Source: Rhizobium sp. WYJ-E13 (GTDB lineage Bacteria; Pseudomonadota; Alphaproteobacteria; Rhizobiales; Rhizobiaceae). From it: a DNA stretch of 64,000 bases. The notes beneath the pieces were generated by a model. The model saw only the letters and a program-made list of their open reading frames with translations, searched no databases and had not been told where the DNA came from. This document shows positions 1-8,319 of this stretch, one piece after another. The position numbers and the translations under genes are program-made. Each line of letters begins with the position of its first letter. The first letter of the stretch is position 1. Location of the stretch: contig NZ_CP076853.1 in the NCBI RefSeq assembly GCF_018987265.1, positions 1,488,001-1,552,000 of the forward strand. Reading direction: 5' to 3'.

Positions 1-1
1 C

Positions 2-478
2 ATGGGCATGACGCTGATCGCGATCGGCGAAGGCATCGTACTCGGCGTGGCCTATTGGATCGCCGGCGTCCCATCGCCTGTCACTCTCGGTGTGCTGACG
101 GGTGTCATGGCGCTGGTCCCCGGCGGAGCGCCGCTCTCCTTCACGCTGGTATCCGTCTATCTGCTGGCCAGCGGCTCGCATGTCGCCGGCATCGGCCTCT
201 TCGTCTGGGGCACGGTCGAACTCTTCATCGTCGACAAGACGCTGCGTCCGAAACTCGTCGGCGGACCGATCAAGCTGCCCTTCCTGCCGACCTTTTTCGG
301 CCTTGTCGGTGGCGTGAAGACGATGGGCTTCCTCGGCCTCTTCATCGGCCCGGTGCTGATGGCGCTGCTGGTCGCGATCTGGCGAGAGTGGATACACGAA
401 GTCCGTAGCGCCGATACGAGTCCACAGATCATCCTCGATGAACAGGCACCGCCGGTGCAGCGTGTTGCCGAGGGCTAA
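2..478 (+). CDS. AI-2E family transporter, C-terminal part (5' end outside the window)
   Basis: The open frame runs in from the left edge, so this is only the last 158 residues of a longer membrane protein. It is rich in hydrophobic helices and has the signature of the AI-2E/PerM family near its end: a PLP(T)FFGLVGG-like loop, followed by GLFIGPVLMALLVAIWREW. Full family members have about 340-370 residues and eight helices; they are placed among autoinducer or small-solute exporters, but the substrate of this one cannot be told. The terminal 25 residues are a polar cytoplasmic tail. The next gene is convergent, 24 bases away. Confidence 0.85.
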   Translation: MGMTLIAIGEGIVLGVAYWIAGVPSPVTLGVLTGVMALVPGGAPLSFTLVSVYLLASGSHVAGIGLFVWGTVELFIVDKTLRPKLVGGPIKLPFLPTFFGLVGGVKTMGFLGLFIGPVLMALLVAIWREWIHEVRSADTSPQIILDEQAPPVQRVAEG

Positions 479-502
479 GTCCCGCGAGACGCTTTGCCTA
501 AA

Positions 503-961
503 TCAGGCCAGTCGTTTTTCCATGAAAAGGCTGAGTGGGTCCGGCAGGTAGGAGCCGAAAGGCTCGATTTCGAGGAATCCATATTTCCTGTAAAGGCCGA
601 TCGCCTCCGGCTGGTAGATGCCCGTCTCCAGACGGATCGCAGCGAGCCCCTTGTCCCTGCCGAGTTCTTCAAGCCTGTCCATTAGTTGGCTCGCGACCTT
701 CAGGCCCCTCGCCTCGGGATCGACGAACATGCGCTTGATCTCGGCCGTGCCGTCGCCCGCCTCGACCAGTGCGCAGCAGCCCACGATCTCGCCGCCATTG
801 CGCGCCACGAGGAAGCTCACCGACGGCTTTTCCAGTGTTGAAATATCGACGAGGTGGTTGCTCTCGGGCGGATAAAGCGACTGGGCATAGGCGTCGGAGA
901 GTTCCAGAAGACGGATCACGTCATCCTGACGCGGCGGTTCCAGAGCGATGGTGACGGGCAT
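503..961 (-). CDS. GNAT family N-acetyltransferase
   Basis: A 152-residue Gcn5-related acetyltransferase that should move an acetyl group from acetyl-CoA to an amine; the substrate is unknown. The acetyl-CoA loop is visible as the V-DPEARG-KVASQL segment near residue 90-105, and the C-terminal AIGLYRKYGF motif is typical of the fold. The frame is open 23 codons further upstream, but I chose the ATG at 961 because AGGAAAG lies just before it and the family homology starts there. It stands alone between convergent and divergent neighbours. Confidence 0.85.
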   Translation of the reverse strand: MPVTIALEPPRQDDVIRLLELSDAYAQSLYPPESNHLVDISTLEKPSVSFLVARNGGEIVGCCALVEAGDGTAEIKRMFVDPEARGLKVASQLMDRLEELGRDKGLAAIRLETGIYQPEAIGLYRKYGFLEIEPFGSYLPDPLSLFMEKRLA

Positions 962-1088
962 TTTCTTTCCTATTGCGACCAACGGCGCGAATTTTCCCGG
1001 ATGACGGGGAGTTAATATCGCTGCCTTCATTCCGTTGGAATTGTGTTGTCGAAGATTGTGACACGCTCAATAGCCATGGAGGCAAAAT

Positions 1089-1496
1089 ATGCAAGCCGTC
1101 CTCATCGCCATGACGATCCTCGGTTGCGACGATTCGGTCAGCCAATGCAATTACGTGGCTACGGTCGACAAGCACTGGGAAACCGTCGTCGCCTGCGATG
1201 CCGAGGCAGAACAGCGGCTGAAAAATTATGCCAATGCGAGCTATCCGACGGTCATTGCCGTCTGCGAGGCGCCGAAATCGCTTGCTGCTGCCGAACCGGC
1301 CAAGCCGGCGCCTGCTCCACCAGCGACACCTGAGGTGGTCGAACAGCGGGATGGTCTTGGCGGTTTTGTGGATGATATTGCCGGGCGCGTTCGCGCCAGC
1401 CTGCCCTCGGGCCAGGAGGTGAAACACACCCTGGCAAAGCCATTGCATTTCGTCTCCGCGAGCTATTCCTGGGCGGCGGCGCGATTTGCGGATTAA
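1089..1496 (+). CDS. Hypothetical protein with a Cys-containing N terminus and Pro/Ala linker
   Basis: I do not recognise a named family. The protein has 135 residues: a hydrophobic, possibly exported or anchored N terminus (MQAVLIAMTILGC), three further cysteines by residue 57, a proline/alanine-rich linker at about residues 66-80, and an amphipathic C-terminal part. GGAGGCAAAAT precedes the ATG, a strong ribosome binding site. The stop overlaps the stop of the converging DUF2336 gene by four bases. Composition fits its neighbours. A small periplasmic protein is possible, but this is inference. Confidence 0.6.
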   Translation: MQAVLIAMTILGCDDSVSQCNYVATVDKHWETVVACDAEAEQRLKNYANASYPTVIAVCEAPKSLAAAEPAKPAPAPPATPEVVEQRDGLGGFVDDIAGRVRASLPSGQEVKHTLAKPLHFVSASYSWAAARFAD

Positions 1497-2623
1497 GCGG
1501 CAGCAAGCGACGCATAGACGCGAGCCGAGCGGCGCTGTTCGGCCACATGCAGCTTCTCCACCATGTCGAGCAACTCGCCGACGGCGTCATGCTGCCCGAT
1601 CCGAGTGTGGAACTTTTGAAGCAGGCGTCCGCAAATGCTGCTGAGCAACGATGCCGACGTCTTGCGCGAAGCCTCACGCCACAAGAAAGTCGCTTCAACG
1701 AAGATGATGCTGATATCGCGCGGCAGGCCCGCGGATTCATAAAGTGCACGCACGGCATGCATGCGGCCGGTGGCCAGAATTGCCCGCACACGCCGGTCGC
1801 TGCAATCAGACAGGTTGACGATGGCACAGCAGAAGAATTCCACCTTGCCGCAGCAGAGCGCATGTATGAGGAAAGACGGCGTCAGCCGCTCGTTCAGGCG
1901 AAGATGCTCGACGAGGTCAGGAACTTCGGTCGGCGCGATATCGCCGGCGATGGAAACGATTGCCGCTTCCGTCGCCTCGCGGCTGATGCGCTGCAGCCTC
2001 TGCAGGCCGATTGCTGCCTGCGCAAGCGGCAGGCCGACCAGCGCATTGCTGACATGCTGGGTCAGAAGCTGGCGGGCATCGGCCGGCAGGTCGCTGCGAT
2101 CGAGTAGCAGGTTCCTGATGTCGCTGATATCACCGAGCCGTTCGGCAATCCGCTTCAGGGATTGGGCGGAAATCGAGGCGCCGTCATTTTCCAGGAGGCA
2201 GAGAACTTCGTCCTCGTCGCCGACCTCGGCGAGCGCTGCGGAAACCGGGCGGGTCACATGGGTACGTGCGGCAATCAGCATCCGCGTTGTGCCGCTGCCG
2301 CGTGCTGCGAGATCGACGAGATCTGCATCCGTCAACAGCGGCGAGCAGGTCACGGCGTGGCAGGCAATTTCCGGCTGGTCCTCGGCGAGCGAAAGAATGA
2401 TGTTGCGCGGCGCATGGGGCGCCCAGGCGATCGCTTCGGCGAGCGCAAGCCGCACACGCGGCGACGGATCGTCGAGCAGATAGGTCATCGCCTTTTCAGC
2501 AGCGTCGCGCCGTTCGACCGACATTTCGGATCTCAGATAGACGCGTCCGAGGGCACTTGCAGCGGCCGCCCTGTCAGCCGTCTTGGCCGTTTCGACCCAA
2601 CGAAGAAATGCCTCAATGATCAC
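1493..2623 (-). CDS. DUF2336 domain-containing protein
   Basis: An all-alpha protein of about 376 residues with HEAT-like repeats: the stretch around residues 45-100 (DDPSPRVRLALAEAIA) is the conserved core of DUF2336, a family largely confined to Alphaproteobacteria and of unknown function. No membrane segment or catalytic motif is seen. The frame is open to an ATG at 2668, but related proteins begin at IIEAFLRWVETA, so I place the start at GTG 2623; the ribosome binding site is weak and the start is uncertain by about 15 codons. The gene is monocistronic. Confidence 0.75.
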   Translation of the reverse strand: MIIEAFLRWVETAKTADRAAAASALGRVYLRSEMSVERRDAAEKAMTYLLDDPSPRVRLALAEAIAWAPHAPRNIILSLAEDQPEIACHAVTCSPLLTDADLVDLAARGSGTTRMLIAARTHVTRPVSAALAEVGDEDEVLCLLENDGASISAQSLKRIAERLGDISDIRNLLLDRSDLPADARQLLTQHVSNALVGLPLAQAAIGLQRLQRISREATEAAIVSIAGDIAPTEVPDLVEHLRLNERLTPSFLIHALCCGKVEFFCCAIVNLSDCSDRRVRAILATGRMHAVRALYESAGLPRDISIIFVEATFLWREASRKTSASLLSSICGRLLQKFHTRIGQHDAVGELLDMVEKLHVAEQRRSARVYASLAAA

Positions 2624-2747
2624 GAGCACGCCCCAGCACTGAACGCGATTCCTTCGCGCCTCATTCAATACAGGGACGGTAGCCGAAAAAAGTTTATGAT
2701 TGGTTCACCATATTCGTTAGGATTTGTCCGGCCTTACGCGGCAGCCG

Positions 2748-3350
2748 TCAGACCTTCGGCCTGAACATTTCGAAGACTTCACTGCCCTCGCAATAATCCA
2801 TATAGCCCATCCGCGCGACCGGCCGCGCCAGCGCCATATCGAGCCGCCCGTCGCTGACGATGGCCTCATCGATATGGATGCCGACAACCTCTCCGAAGAC
2901 GAAGACATTCTCGGTCGGCTCGCCGGACAGTGTCTTCGGCTCGATGATCTCGGTCACCTTGCATTCCAGCACGGCAAAAGCCTCGGCCACATAGGGTGCA
3001 TCGATCAACTCGGCCTGCTTCGGCGTCAATCCTGCATATTCGAATTCGCTCGTTCCGTAAGGCACCGCTGCCGAAGTGAGGTTCATCTTCTCCGCAAGAT
3101 TGCGGCTGACGAAATTGCAGGTGAAGACACCGGCCTCCCTGGCATTTCGCTGGCTGTGTTTGTGCCCGCTCGACGAAAACATCACCAGCTTCGGCCTGTC
3201 GGCAACCGCGTTGAAGAAGGAATAGGGCGCGAGATTGATCGACCCATCCCTGCCCTTGCTGCCGATCCAGCCGATCGGGCGCGGCGCGACGATAGCCTTG
3301 AAGGGATCGTGCGCCAGCCCGTGCCGGTTGGTATCCGTCGTATAGAACAT
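2748..3350 (-). CDS. Flavin reductase family protein (FMN-binding split barrel)
   Basis: A 200-residue protein of the flavin-reductase-like split-barrel family: IVAPRPIGWIGS near the N terminus, NLAPYSFFN, and a following FSSSGHKHSQRNA segment that usually contacts FMN phosphate. Such proteins bind FMN and either reduce free flavin or act with a partner oxygenase. The ATG lies on the last base of the nitroreductase stop codon and has GGGGAAGG in front, so the two genes are translationally coupled. Coupling to a nitroreductase suggests joint work in flavin-dependent reduction of small molecules; the substrate is unknown. Confidence 0.85.
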   Translation of the reverse strand: MFYTTDTNRHGLAHDPFKAIVAPRPIGWIGSKGRDGSINLAPYSFFNAVADRPKLVMFSSSGHKHSQRNAREAGVFTCNFVSRNLAEKMNLTSAAVPYGTSEFEYAGLTPKQAELIDAPYVAEAFAVLECKVTEIIEPKTLSGEPTENVFVFGEVVGIHIDEAIVSDGRLDMALARPVARMGYMDYCEGSEVFEMFRPKV

Positions 3351-3934
3351 CAGCCTTCCCCGCCGACCCAGGTGACGGTCTCGGTGAGTTCAGGGCGCGG
3401 ACGCTCGACGGCCGGGAACGTGGTCGAGCCGATATGGATGAAGCCGGCAATTTTCTCGCCCGGCTGGACGCCAAGCAGCGGATAGGCACGCTCGTCGAAG
3501 GCGAACCATTCCGTCAGCCAGTTGGCGACATAGCCATGCGCATTGGCAGCCAGAATGACATTGAAGCATAGCGCGCCCACCGACATGATCTGCTCCCATT
3601 CCGGGATCTTGAAATGCGGAGCGGCCTTGCTGACCACGCCGATGACGACGGGTGCGCGGGTAAAGCGGGTGCGCTCGACCTGGATCATCTCGTCCGAAAG
3701 GTCGGGCTTGGCTTCCAGCGCGAGCTTCAGCAGCTCTTCGCCAAGCCGCACGCGCTCCTCGCCGCGATAGACGATGAAGCGCCAGGGCGCGATCTTGCCG
3801 TGGTCGGGAACGCGCGACGCGAGACGCAGGATCTCCTCGATCTCGGCCTTTTCCGGTCCCGGTTCGCACATCTGGAACGCAGGGATGGAGCGGCGCACGG
3901 CGAGATAATCGATCAGCTTGATATCGGATTTCAT
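3350..3934 (-). CDS. Nitroreductase family protein
   Basis: A 194-residue FMN-dependent oxidoreductase of the nitroreductase fold, closest in layout to the short YdjA type: RRSIPAF near residue 15 (FMN phosphate), the [12 protein letters not shown] segment near residue 45, and [16 protein letters not shown] near the C terminus. It would use NAD(P)H to reduce nitro compounds, quinones or enones; the natural substrate is not evident. It is the first gene of a two-gene unit with the flavin reductase downstream (one-base overlap). The 70 bases to the divergent neighbour leave room for promoters on both strands. Confidence 0.88.
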   Translation of the reverse strand: MKSDIKLIDYLAVRRSIPAFQMCEPGPEKAEIEEILRLASRVPDHGKIAPWRFIVYRGEERVRLGEELLKLALEAKPDLSDEMIQVERTRFTRAPVVIGVVSKAAPHFKIPEWEQIMSVGALCFNVILAANAHGYVANWLTEWFAFDERAYPLLGVQPGEKIAGFIHIGSTTFPAVERPRPELTETVTWVGGEG

Positions 3935-4047
3935 GCGGGAGAAACTCTCATTTGTATGCAGAGGGTGGCCGGAGGTCTTGAATTTGCCATGGCATTGGTC
4001 TTGAAGTGGACTCTGCGATTTCAGAAGTCAATCGGTTCACGAACAGG

Positions 4048-5157
4048 ATGTTTGGCATTTTGCCTTTTGCACGGATCGGCCTTGCTCTTGCCCTTGTCTT
4101 GCTGACGCCGTTTGGCGCTGCCGCCCAGGATGCCTTCAAGGAATTCAAGCAGCTCGAATCGACGCCGAAAATGCCGAAGCTCAACGCGTTCATTGCGCCG
4201 GGAACGGCACAGGAAGGTGCGCACCTGCGTGACGTTTCGCTGGAAGCGAAGCTTACGGCCGATGGGGCGCCTGTGGAAGATGGTCTTTCCTGGTATGTAT
4301 TCAGCCCGGTTACCGGAACCGACGGCAAGCTGCCGCTGATCGCAAGCTCACGGGGCGGCAGCGCGGCATTCCAGCTCGCTGCCGGCGATTATTTCGTCAA
4401 CGTCTCCTTCGGCCGCGCCGGCGTCACCAAGAAGCTGACGGTGCCGGATGAGGGCGAAGTCGACAAGCAGGTCATGGTGCTCGATGCCGGCGGCCTGTTG
4501 CTCAATGCCGTCTCCGGCTCCGATGTCCGCATCCGTCCCGACCAGCTGAGCTTTTCGATCTACTCCGCGGAGGTTCGCGACGACGGCGAGCGCGGCCTTG
4601 TCATGGCCGACGTGCCACCGAATACGGTCGTGCGCCTCAATGCCGGCACCTATCACATCGTTTCAGAATACGGCAACGTCAACGCCAGCATCCGCGCCGA
4701 TATCCAGGTCGAGGCCGGCAAGCTCACCGAAGCAACGATCCAGCACAGAGCGGCCCAGATCAATTTCAAGCTAGTGTCGGAAACCGGCGGCGAAGCGATC
4801 GCCGATACTGCTTGGTCGATCCTGACGGCGGCTGGCGACAGTGTCGGTGAAAGCGTCAGCGCTTTCCCGACCATGGTTCTGTCGGAAGGTGAATACACCG
4901 CGGTCGCCCGCAACAAGGACAGGATCTTCCAGCGCGACTTCACTGTCGTCGCGGGCGTCAACACCGATGTCGAAGTCCTGATGAAGGACCAGCAGGCCCA
5001 GCAGCCGATCGCACCGGCCGCCACGGCCGTAGCGCCGGGCGGCCAGGCCGCGGCCGGGCCAAAGGGCGTGCCTCAGCCGGGCGGTGAGATCCCGCCGCAG
5101 CCGCCCTTGCCGTCCTATGAAGATCTTCAAAGCGGCGACGGCGCCAGCCTCGACTGA
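4048..5157 (+). CDS. Exported hypothetical protein with beta-sandwich-like repeats
   Basis: About 369 residues. The N terminus is a clear signal peptide (FARIGLALALVLLTPFGAAAQ, cleavage expected after AAA). The mature part seems to contain several beta-rich segments that repeat a pattern (LAAGDYFVNVSFG, LNAGTYHIVSEYG, LSEGEYTAVARNK), each like the edge of an immunoglobulin-like or CNA-B-like domain, then a Pro/Gln/Ala-rich tail from about residue 325. I recognise no enzyme. A GTG at 4006 is an alternative start; neither has a convincing ribosome binding site, and 4048 gives the more natural signal peptide. Likely periplasmic. Confidence 0.7.
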   Translation: MFGILPFARIGLALALVLLTPFGAAAQDAFKEFKQLESTPKMPKLNAFIAPGTAQEGAHLRDVSLEAKLTADGAPVEDGLSWYVFSPVTGTDGKLPLIASSRGGSAAFQLAAGDYFVNVSFGRAGVTKKLTVPDEGEVDKQVMVLDAGGLLLNAVSGSDVRIRPDQLSFSIYSAEVRDDGERGLVMADVPPNTVVRLNAGTYHIVSEYGNVNASIRADIQVEAGKLTEATIQHRAAQINFKLVSETGGEAIADTAWSILTAAGDSVGESVSAFPTMVLSEGEYTAVARNKDRIFQRDFTVVAGVNTDVEVLMKDQQAQQPIAPAATAVAPGGQAAAGPKGVPQPGGEIPPQPPLPSYEDLQSGDGASLD

Positions 5158-5185
5158 GGCCGCATCCCGAGGTGTCAGGAAATTT

Positions 5186-6025
5186 TCAGCTTGCGCGCTT
5201 GAGGAAGGCCTTCTTCTTCGGCGCCATCGAGAAGACGGCCTCAAAGAGACGAGCAAGCAGATCCTTCCGGTCGCTGCCGCTGCTCAATTCTTCGAAGGAC
5301 AGGACCCTGCCCACATGCGCTGTTATCGTGCTGCCTGAAAGGCGGCGGAACTCGCGGATCAGCAGCGACAGCCGCAGCGTCATCGAAACCCTGCTGGCAA
5401 GATGGAAGAGCCGGCCGTTCTGGCCCTCGAAATAGATCGGCAGCACGCTGGCGCGCGCTGCCTGGATGAGCTTGGCCGGGAACATCTTCCACGGCAGGTC
5501 CTCGGCGCGACCGAAGCCTTTCTTGGCGGTGGCCACGCCGCCAGCCGGGAAAACCACGATCGTCGTGCCTTCCTTCAGCAGGCGAACTGCCTCGTGACGG
5601 CTCTTCATGTTCATCGCCATCGCTTCCTTGGTCTCCTCAAAAGAGATCGGCAACGAATAGGGCGCCATCTCCGGCACCTTGAGAAGGTCGTTATGGATCA
5701 GCACCCGGAACGGACGGCCGAGCTGTTCGGCAAGCGCCAGCACCGCAATGCCGTCGCCGATGCCGAAGGGATGGTTGGCAACGATGACGATCGGGTCTTC
5801 CGGCACCGGTTCGAGCGGCCAGTTGCCCTTCACATCGACCTCCACATCGATGAGATCGAGCATCTTGCCGAAAACGCGGTCGCTCTTGCCGACGATATCG
5901 CTGCGCCAGATGTCATAGAGCCGGACATAACGGTCGCGGCCCGAAAGCCCCTCGATGGAGCGGATGAGCCAGCGCTTGAAGCGCGGGTCTCTTTCGTTCG
6001 CGTAGGAAAGCTCTTTGAAGCGCAC
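5186..6025 (-). CDS. PlsC-like lysophospholipid acyltransferase family protein
   Basis: About 279 residues with the hallmarks of glycerolipid acyltransferases: ANHPFGIGDG (the NHxxxxD block, catalytic His and Asp) near residue 84, and FPAGGVATAKKG further on, the phosphate-binding block. It probably transfers an acyl chain to a lysolipid at the inner membrane; whether it serves phosphatidic acid or ornithine lipid synthesis cannot be decided here. I place the start at GTG 6025, preceded by AAGG with seven bases spacing; the frame stays open to 6133 without a better signal. It sits just downstream of thrS on the same strand. Confidence 0.75.
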   Translation of the reverse strand: MRFKELSYANERDPRFKRWLIRSIEGLSGRDRYVRLYDIWRSDIVGKSDRVFGKMLDLIDVEVDVKGNWPLEPVPEDPIVIVANHPFGIGDGIAVLALAEQLGRPFRVLIHNDLLKVPEMAPYSLPISFEETKEAMAMNMKSRHEAVRLLKEGTTIVVFPAGGVATAKKGFGRAEDLPWKMFPAKLIQAARASVLPIYFEGQNGRLFHLASRVSMTLRLSLLIREFRRLSGSTITAHVGRVLSFEELSSGSDRKDLLARLFEAVFSMAPKKKAFLKRAS

Positions 6026-6151
6026 TGAAATGCCTTGCCGGGATGAGACCCGTCCCCTGTTTGTGGCGGCTATATTACTGCTGCATGTCAGATTTCTGAC
6101 AGCGCCAAGCAGAGCAATGCCGGGCGCTGTCATTATCCATAAGGCAATTTA

Positions 6152-8158
6152 TCAGGCCGCTTTGGCCTTCTTTGCCTCGAGCTTGCGACGGATATCGGGC
6201 GCAGTCGCCTCCAGGGCAAGGCTTTCGATCGCCGAATCCAGTGACATCGACGTCTGCTCCTGGCTGCCGAGGCGACGGATATTGACCGTGCGCTCTTCCG
6301 CTTCCTTCTTGCCGCAGACGATGATGACGGGAACTTTCGTAACGGAATGTTCGCGGATCTTGTAATTGATCTTCTCGTTACGGAAGTCGGTCTCGACATG
6401 CAAACCGGCGTCGCGCAGCGCATCGGCTACTTCCTGGCCGTAGCCGTCGGCTTCCGAGGTGATCGTCGCGACGACGACCTGCAGCGGCGAAACCCACAGC
6501 GGCAGATGGCCGGCGAAGTTTTCGATGAGGATGCCGAGGAAGCGTTCCATCGAGCCGCAGATGGCGCGATGGATCATCACCGGCTGCGTCTTCTCCGAAT
6601 TGCTGTCGATATAGAAGGCGCCGAAGCGTTCCGGCAGGTTGAAGTCCACCTGCGTCGTGCCGCACTGCCATTCGCGGCCGATCGCGTCCTTCAGCGTATA
6701 TTCGAACTTCGGCCCGTAGAAAGCGCCCTCGCCCGGCAGGATGCCGGTCTTGATGCGGCCCTCGGACTGCGCCTCGATCGTCTTCAAGACATCGGTCATG
6801 ACGGCTTCCGCACGATCCCAGAGCGCATCGGTGCCGACACGCTTATCCGGACGTGTGGAAAGCTTGACGACGATTTCCTTGAAGCCGAAGTCTTCATAGA
6901 CCGACAGGATCAGATCGTTGATCTTCAGGCATTCGGCAGCCATCTGCTCGTCGGTGCAGAAGATGTGCGCGTCGTCCTGCGTGAAGCCACGCACGCGCAT
7001 CAGCCCATGCAGCGCGCCCGAAGGCTCGTAGCGATGCACCAGCCCGAATTCGGCGAGACGGATTGGCAGCTCGCGATAGGACTTGAGCCCATGCTTGAAG
7101 ATCTGCACATGGCCGGGGCAGTTCATCGGCTTCAGCGCAAAGACGCGGTTATCCGCTTCCTTGTCTTCAGGATGCGTCATCGCATGCGCCGATTTCACGG
7201 CGAACATGTTTTCCTGGTACCAGCCCCAGTGCCCCGAGGTTTCCCAGAGCGCAGTGTCGAGCACCTGCGGCGCATTGACTTCCTGATAGTCGATTTCAAG
7301 CCGCCGGCGCATATAGGCGACCAGCGACTGGAAGATGCGCCAGCCCTTGCCATGCCAGAACACGACGCCCGGACCCTCCTCCTGGAAATGGAACAGGTCC
7401 ATTTCGCGGCCGAGCTTGCGGTGGTCGCGCTTTTCGGCTTCCGCCAGCATGTGCAGGTAATTGTCGAGATCGGCCTGCTCAGCCCACGCCGTGCCGTAGA
7501 TGCGTGACAGCATCGCGTTGTTGCTGTCGCCCCGCCAATAGGCGCCGGCGACCTTCATCAGCTTGAAGGCTGAGCCGATCTGGCCGGTAGAAGCCATGTG
7601 GGGGCCGCGGCAAAGGTCGAACCATTCGCCCTGATTATAGATCTTCAGATCCTGCCCTTCGGGAATCGCATCGACGAGCTCGACCTTGTACTGTTCGCCC
7701 TTGGCAGCAAAAACTTCCTTCGCCTTCTCGCGCGACCAGATCTGCTTGGTGAAGGGCGCATTGCGGGCAATGATCTCCTTCATCTTCTTTTCGATCCTGG
7801 GCAGATCGTCGGGCGTGAAAGGCTCGTTCTTGGCGAAGTCGTAATAAAAGCCGTTCTCGATCACGGGACCGATCGTCACCTGCGTTCCGGGCCACAATTC
7901 CTGCACGGCTTCGGCCATCACGTGTGCGGCGTCATGCCGGATAAGCTCCAGCGCGCGCGGGTCTTTCCGCGTAATGATCTCGATCTTGCCGTCGGTCACG
8001 GCATCGGAAAGGTCTTGTACGGTACCGTCGATCGCAATGGCGACGGCGCTCTTGGCAAGCGACTTGGAAATGGATTCGGCGACATCCTTGCCGGTCGCGC
8101 CAGCGGGGAAGCTGCGCACCGAACCATCGGGAAATGTCAGGGAAACGGATTGGGACAT
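6152..8158 (-). CDS. thrS: Threonine--tRNA ligase
   Basis: Threonyl-tRNA synthetase, 668 residues, charging tRNA-Thr in the cytoplasm. Domains in order: TGS (about 1-60), the second additional/editing domain with [10 protein letters not shown] (HxxxH, about 75-80), the class II catalytic core (about 250-530) with the zinc ligands in MNCPGH and later HRAICGS, and the anticodon-binding domain (about 545-645). Length is slightly above the E. coli enzyme. AAGGAG precedes the ATG. There is no T-box or threonine-rich leader upstream; instead a short coding frame (8218-8319) lies between it and the Sel1 gene on the same strand. Confidence 0.98.
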   Translation of the reverse strand: MSQSVSLTFPDGSVRSFPAGATGKDVAESISKSLAKSAVAIAIDGTVQDLSDAVTDGKIEIITRKDPRALELIRHDAAHVMAEAVQELWPGTQVTIGPVIENGFYYDFAKNEPFTPDDLPRIEKKMKEIIARNAPFTKQIWSREKAKEVFAAKGEQYKVELVDAIPEGQDLKIYNQGEWFDLCRGPHMASTGQIGSAFKLMKVAGAYWRGDSNNAMLSRIYGTAWAEQADLDNYLHMLAEAEKRDHRKLGREMDLFHFQEEGPGVVFWHGKGWRIFQSLVAYMRRRLEIDYQEVNAPQVLDTALWETSGHWGWYQENMFAVKSAHAMTHPEDKEADNRVFALKPMNCPGHVQIFKHGLKSYRELPIRLAEFGLVHRYEPSGALHGLMRVRGFTQDDAHIFCTDEQMAAECLKINDLILSVYEDFGFKEIVVKLSTRPDKRVGTDALWDRAEAVMTDVLKTIEAQSEGRIKTGILPGEGAFYGPKFEYTLKDAIGREWQCGTTQVDFNLPERFGAFYIDSNSEKTQPVMIHRAICGSMERFLGILIENFAGHLPLWVSPLQVVVATITSEADGYGQEVADALRDAGLHVETDFRNEKINYKIREHSVTKVPVIIVCGKKEAEERTVNIRRLGSQEQTSMSLDSAIESLALEATAPDIRRKLEAKKAKAA

Positions 8159-8217
8159 CGAAATTCTCCTTGTCCAGTCCCGCCAACGAATGCGGGTGGT
8201 TGAAACGGAAGCGTCAT

Positions 8218-8319
8218 CTACTCGCGATGCGCTGCCGCCTGATACTGATATTTGCCGTCTGAGTAAAGGAAAAGCGAGGCGATCCAGTGGCGAAACGGGA
8301 TACTGCGCCTATCCGCCAT
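8218..8319 (-). CDS. Candidate 33-residue small protein between the Sel1 gene and thrS
   Basis: A short frame that starts with ATG inside the last codons of the Sel1 gene (AAGGACCT just before it) and ends 59 bases before thrS. The peptide is basic at the start ([12 protein letters not shown]), has a short hydrophobic middle (IASLFLY) and a Tyr/Gln-rich end (KYQYQ). It contains no threonine, so it is not a classical attenuation leader for thrS. Support is the start signal, the coupling geometry and sensible codon use. I recognise no family; it could be a chance frame. Confidence 0.35.
   Translation of the reverse strand: MADRRSIPFRHWIASLFLYSDGKYQYQAAAHRE

Noticed and set aside
8159..8308. 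Threonine attenuator or T-box before thrS
   Set aside because: No threonine codon run and no T-box core; only the small frame described was found.
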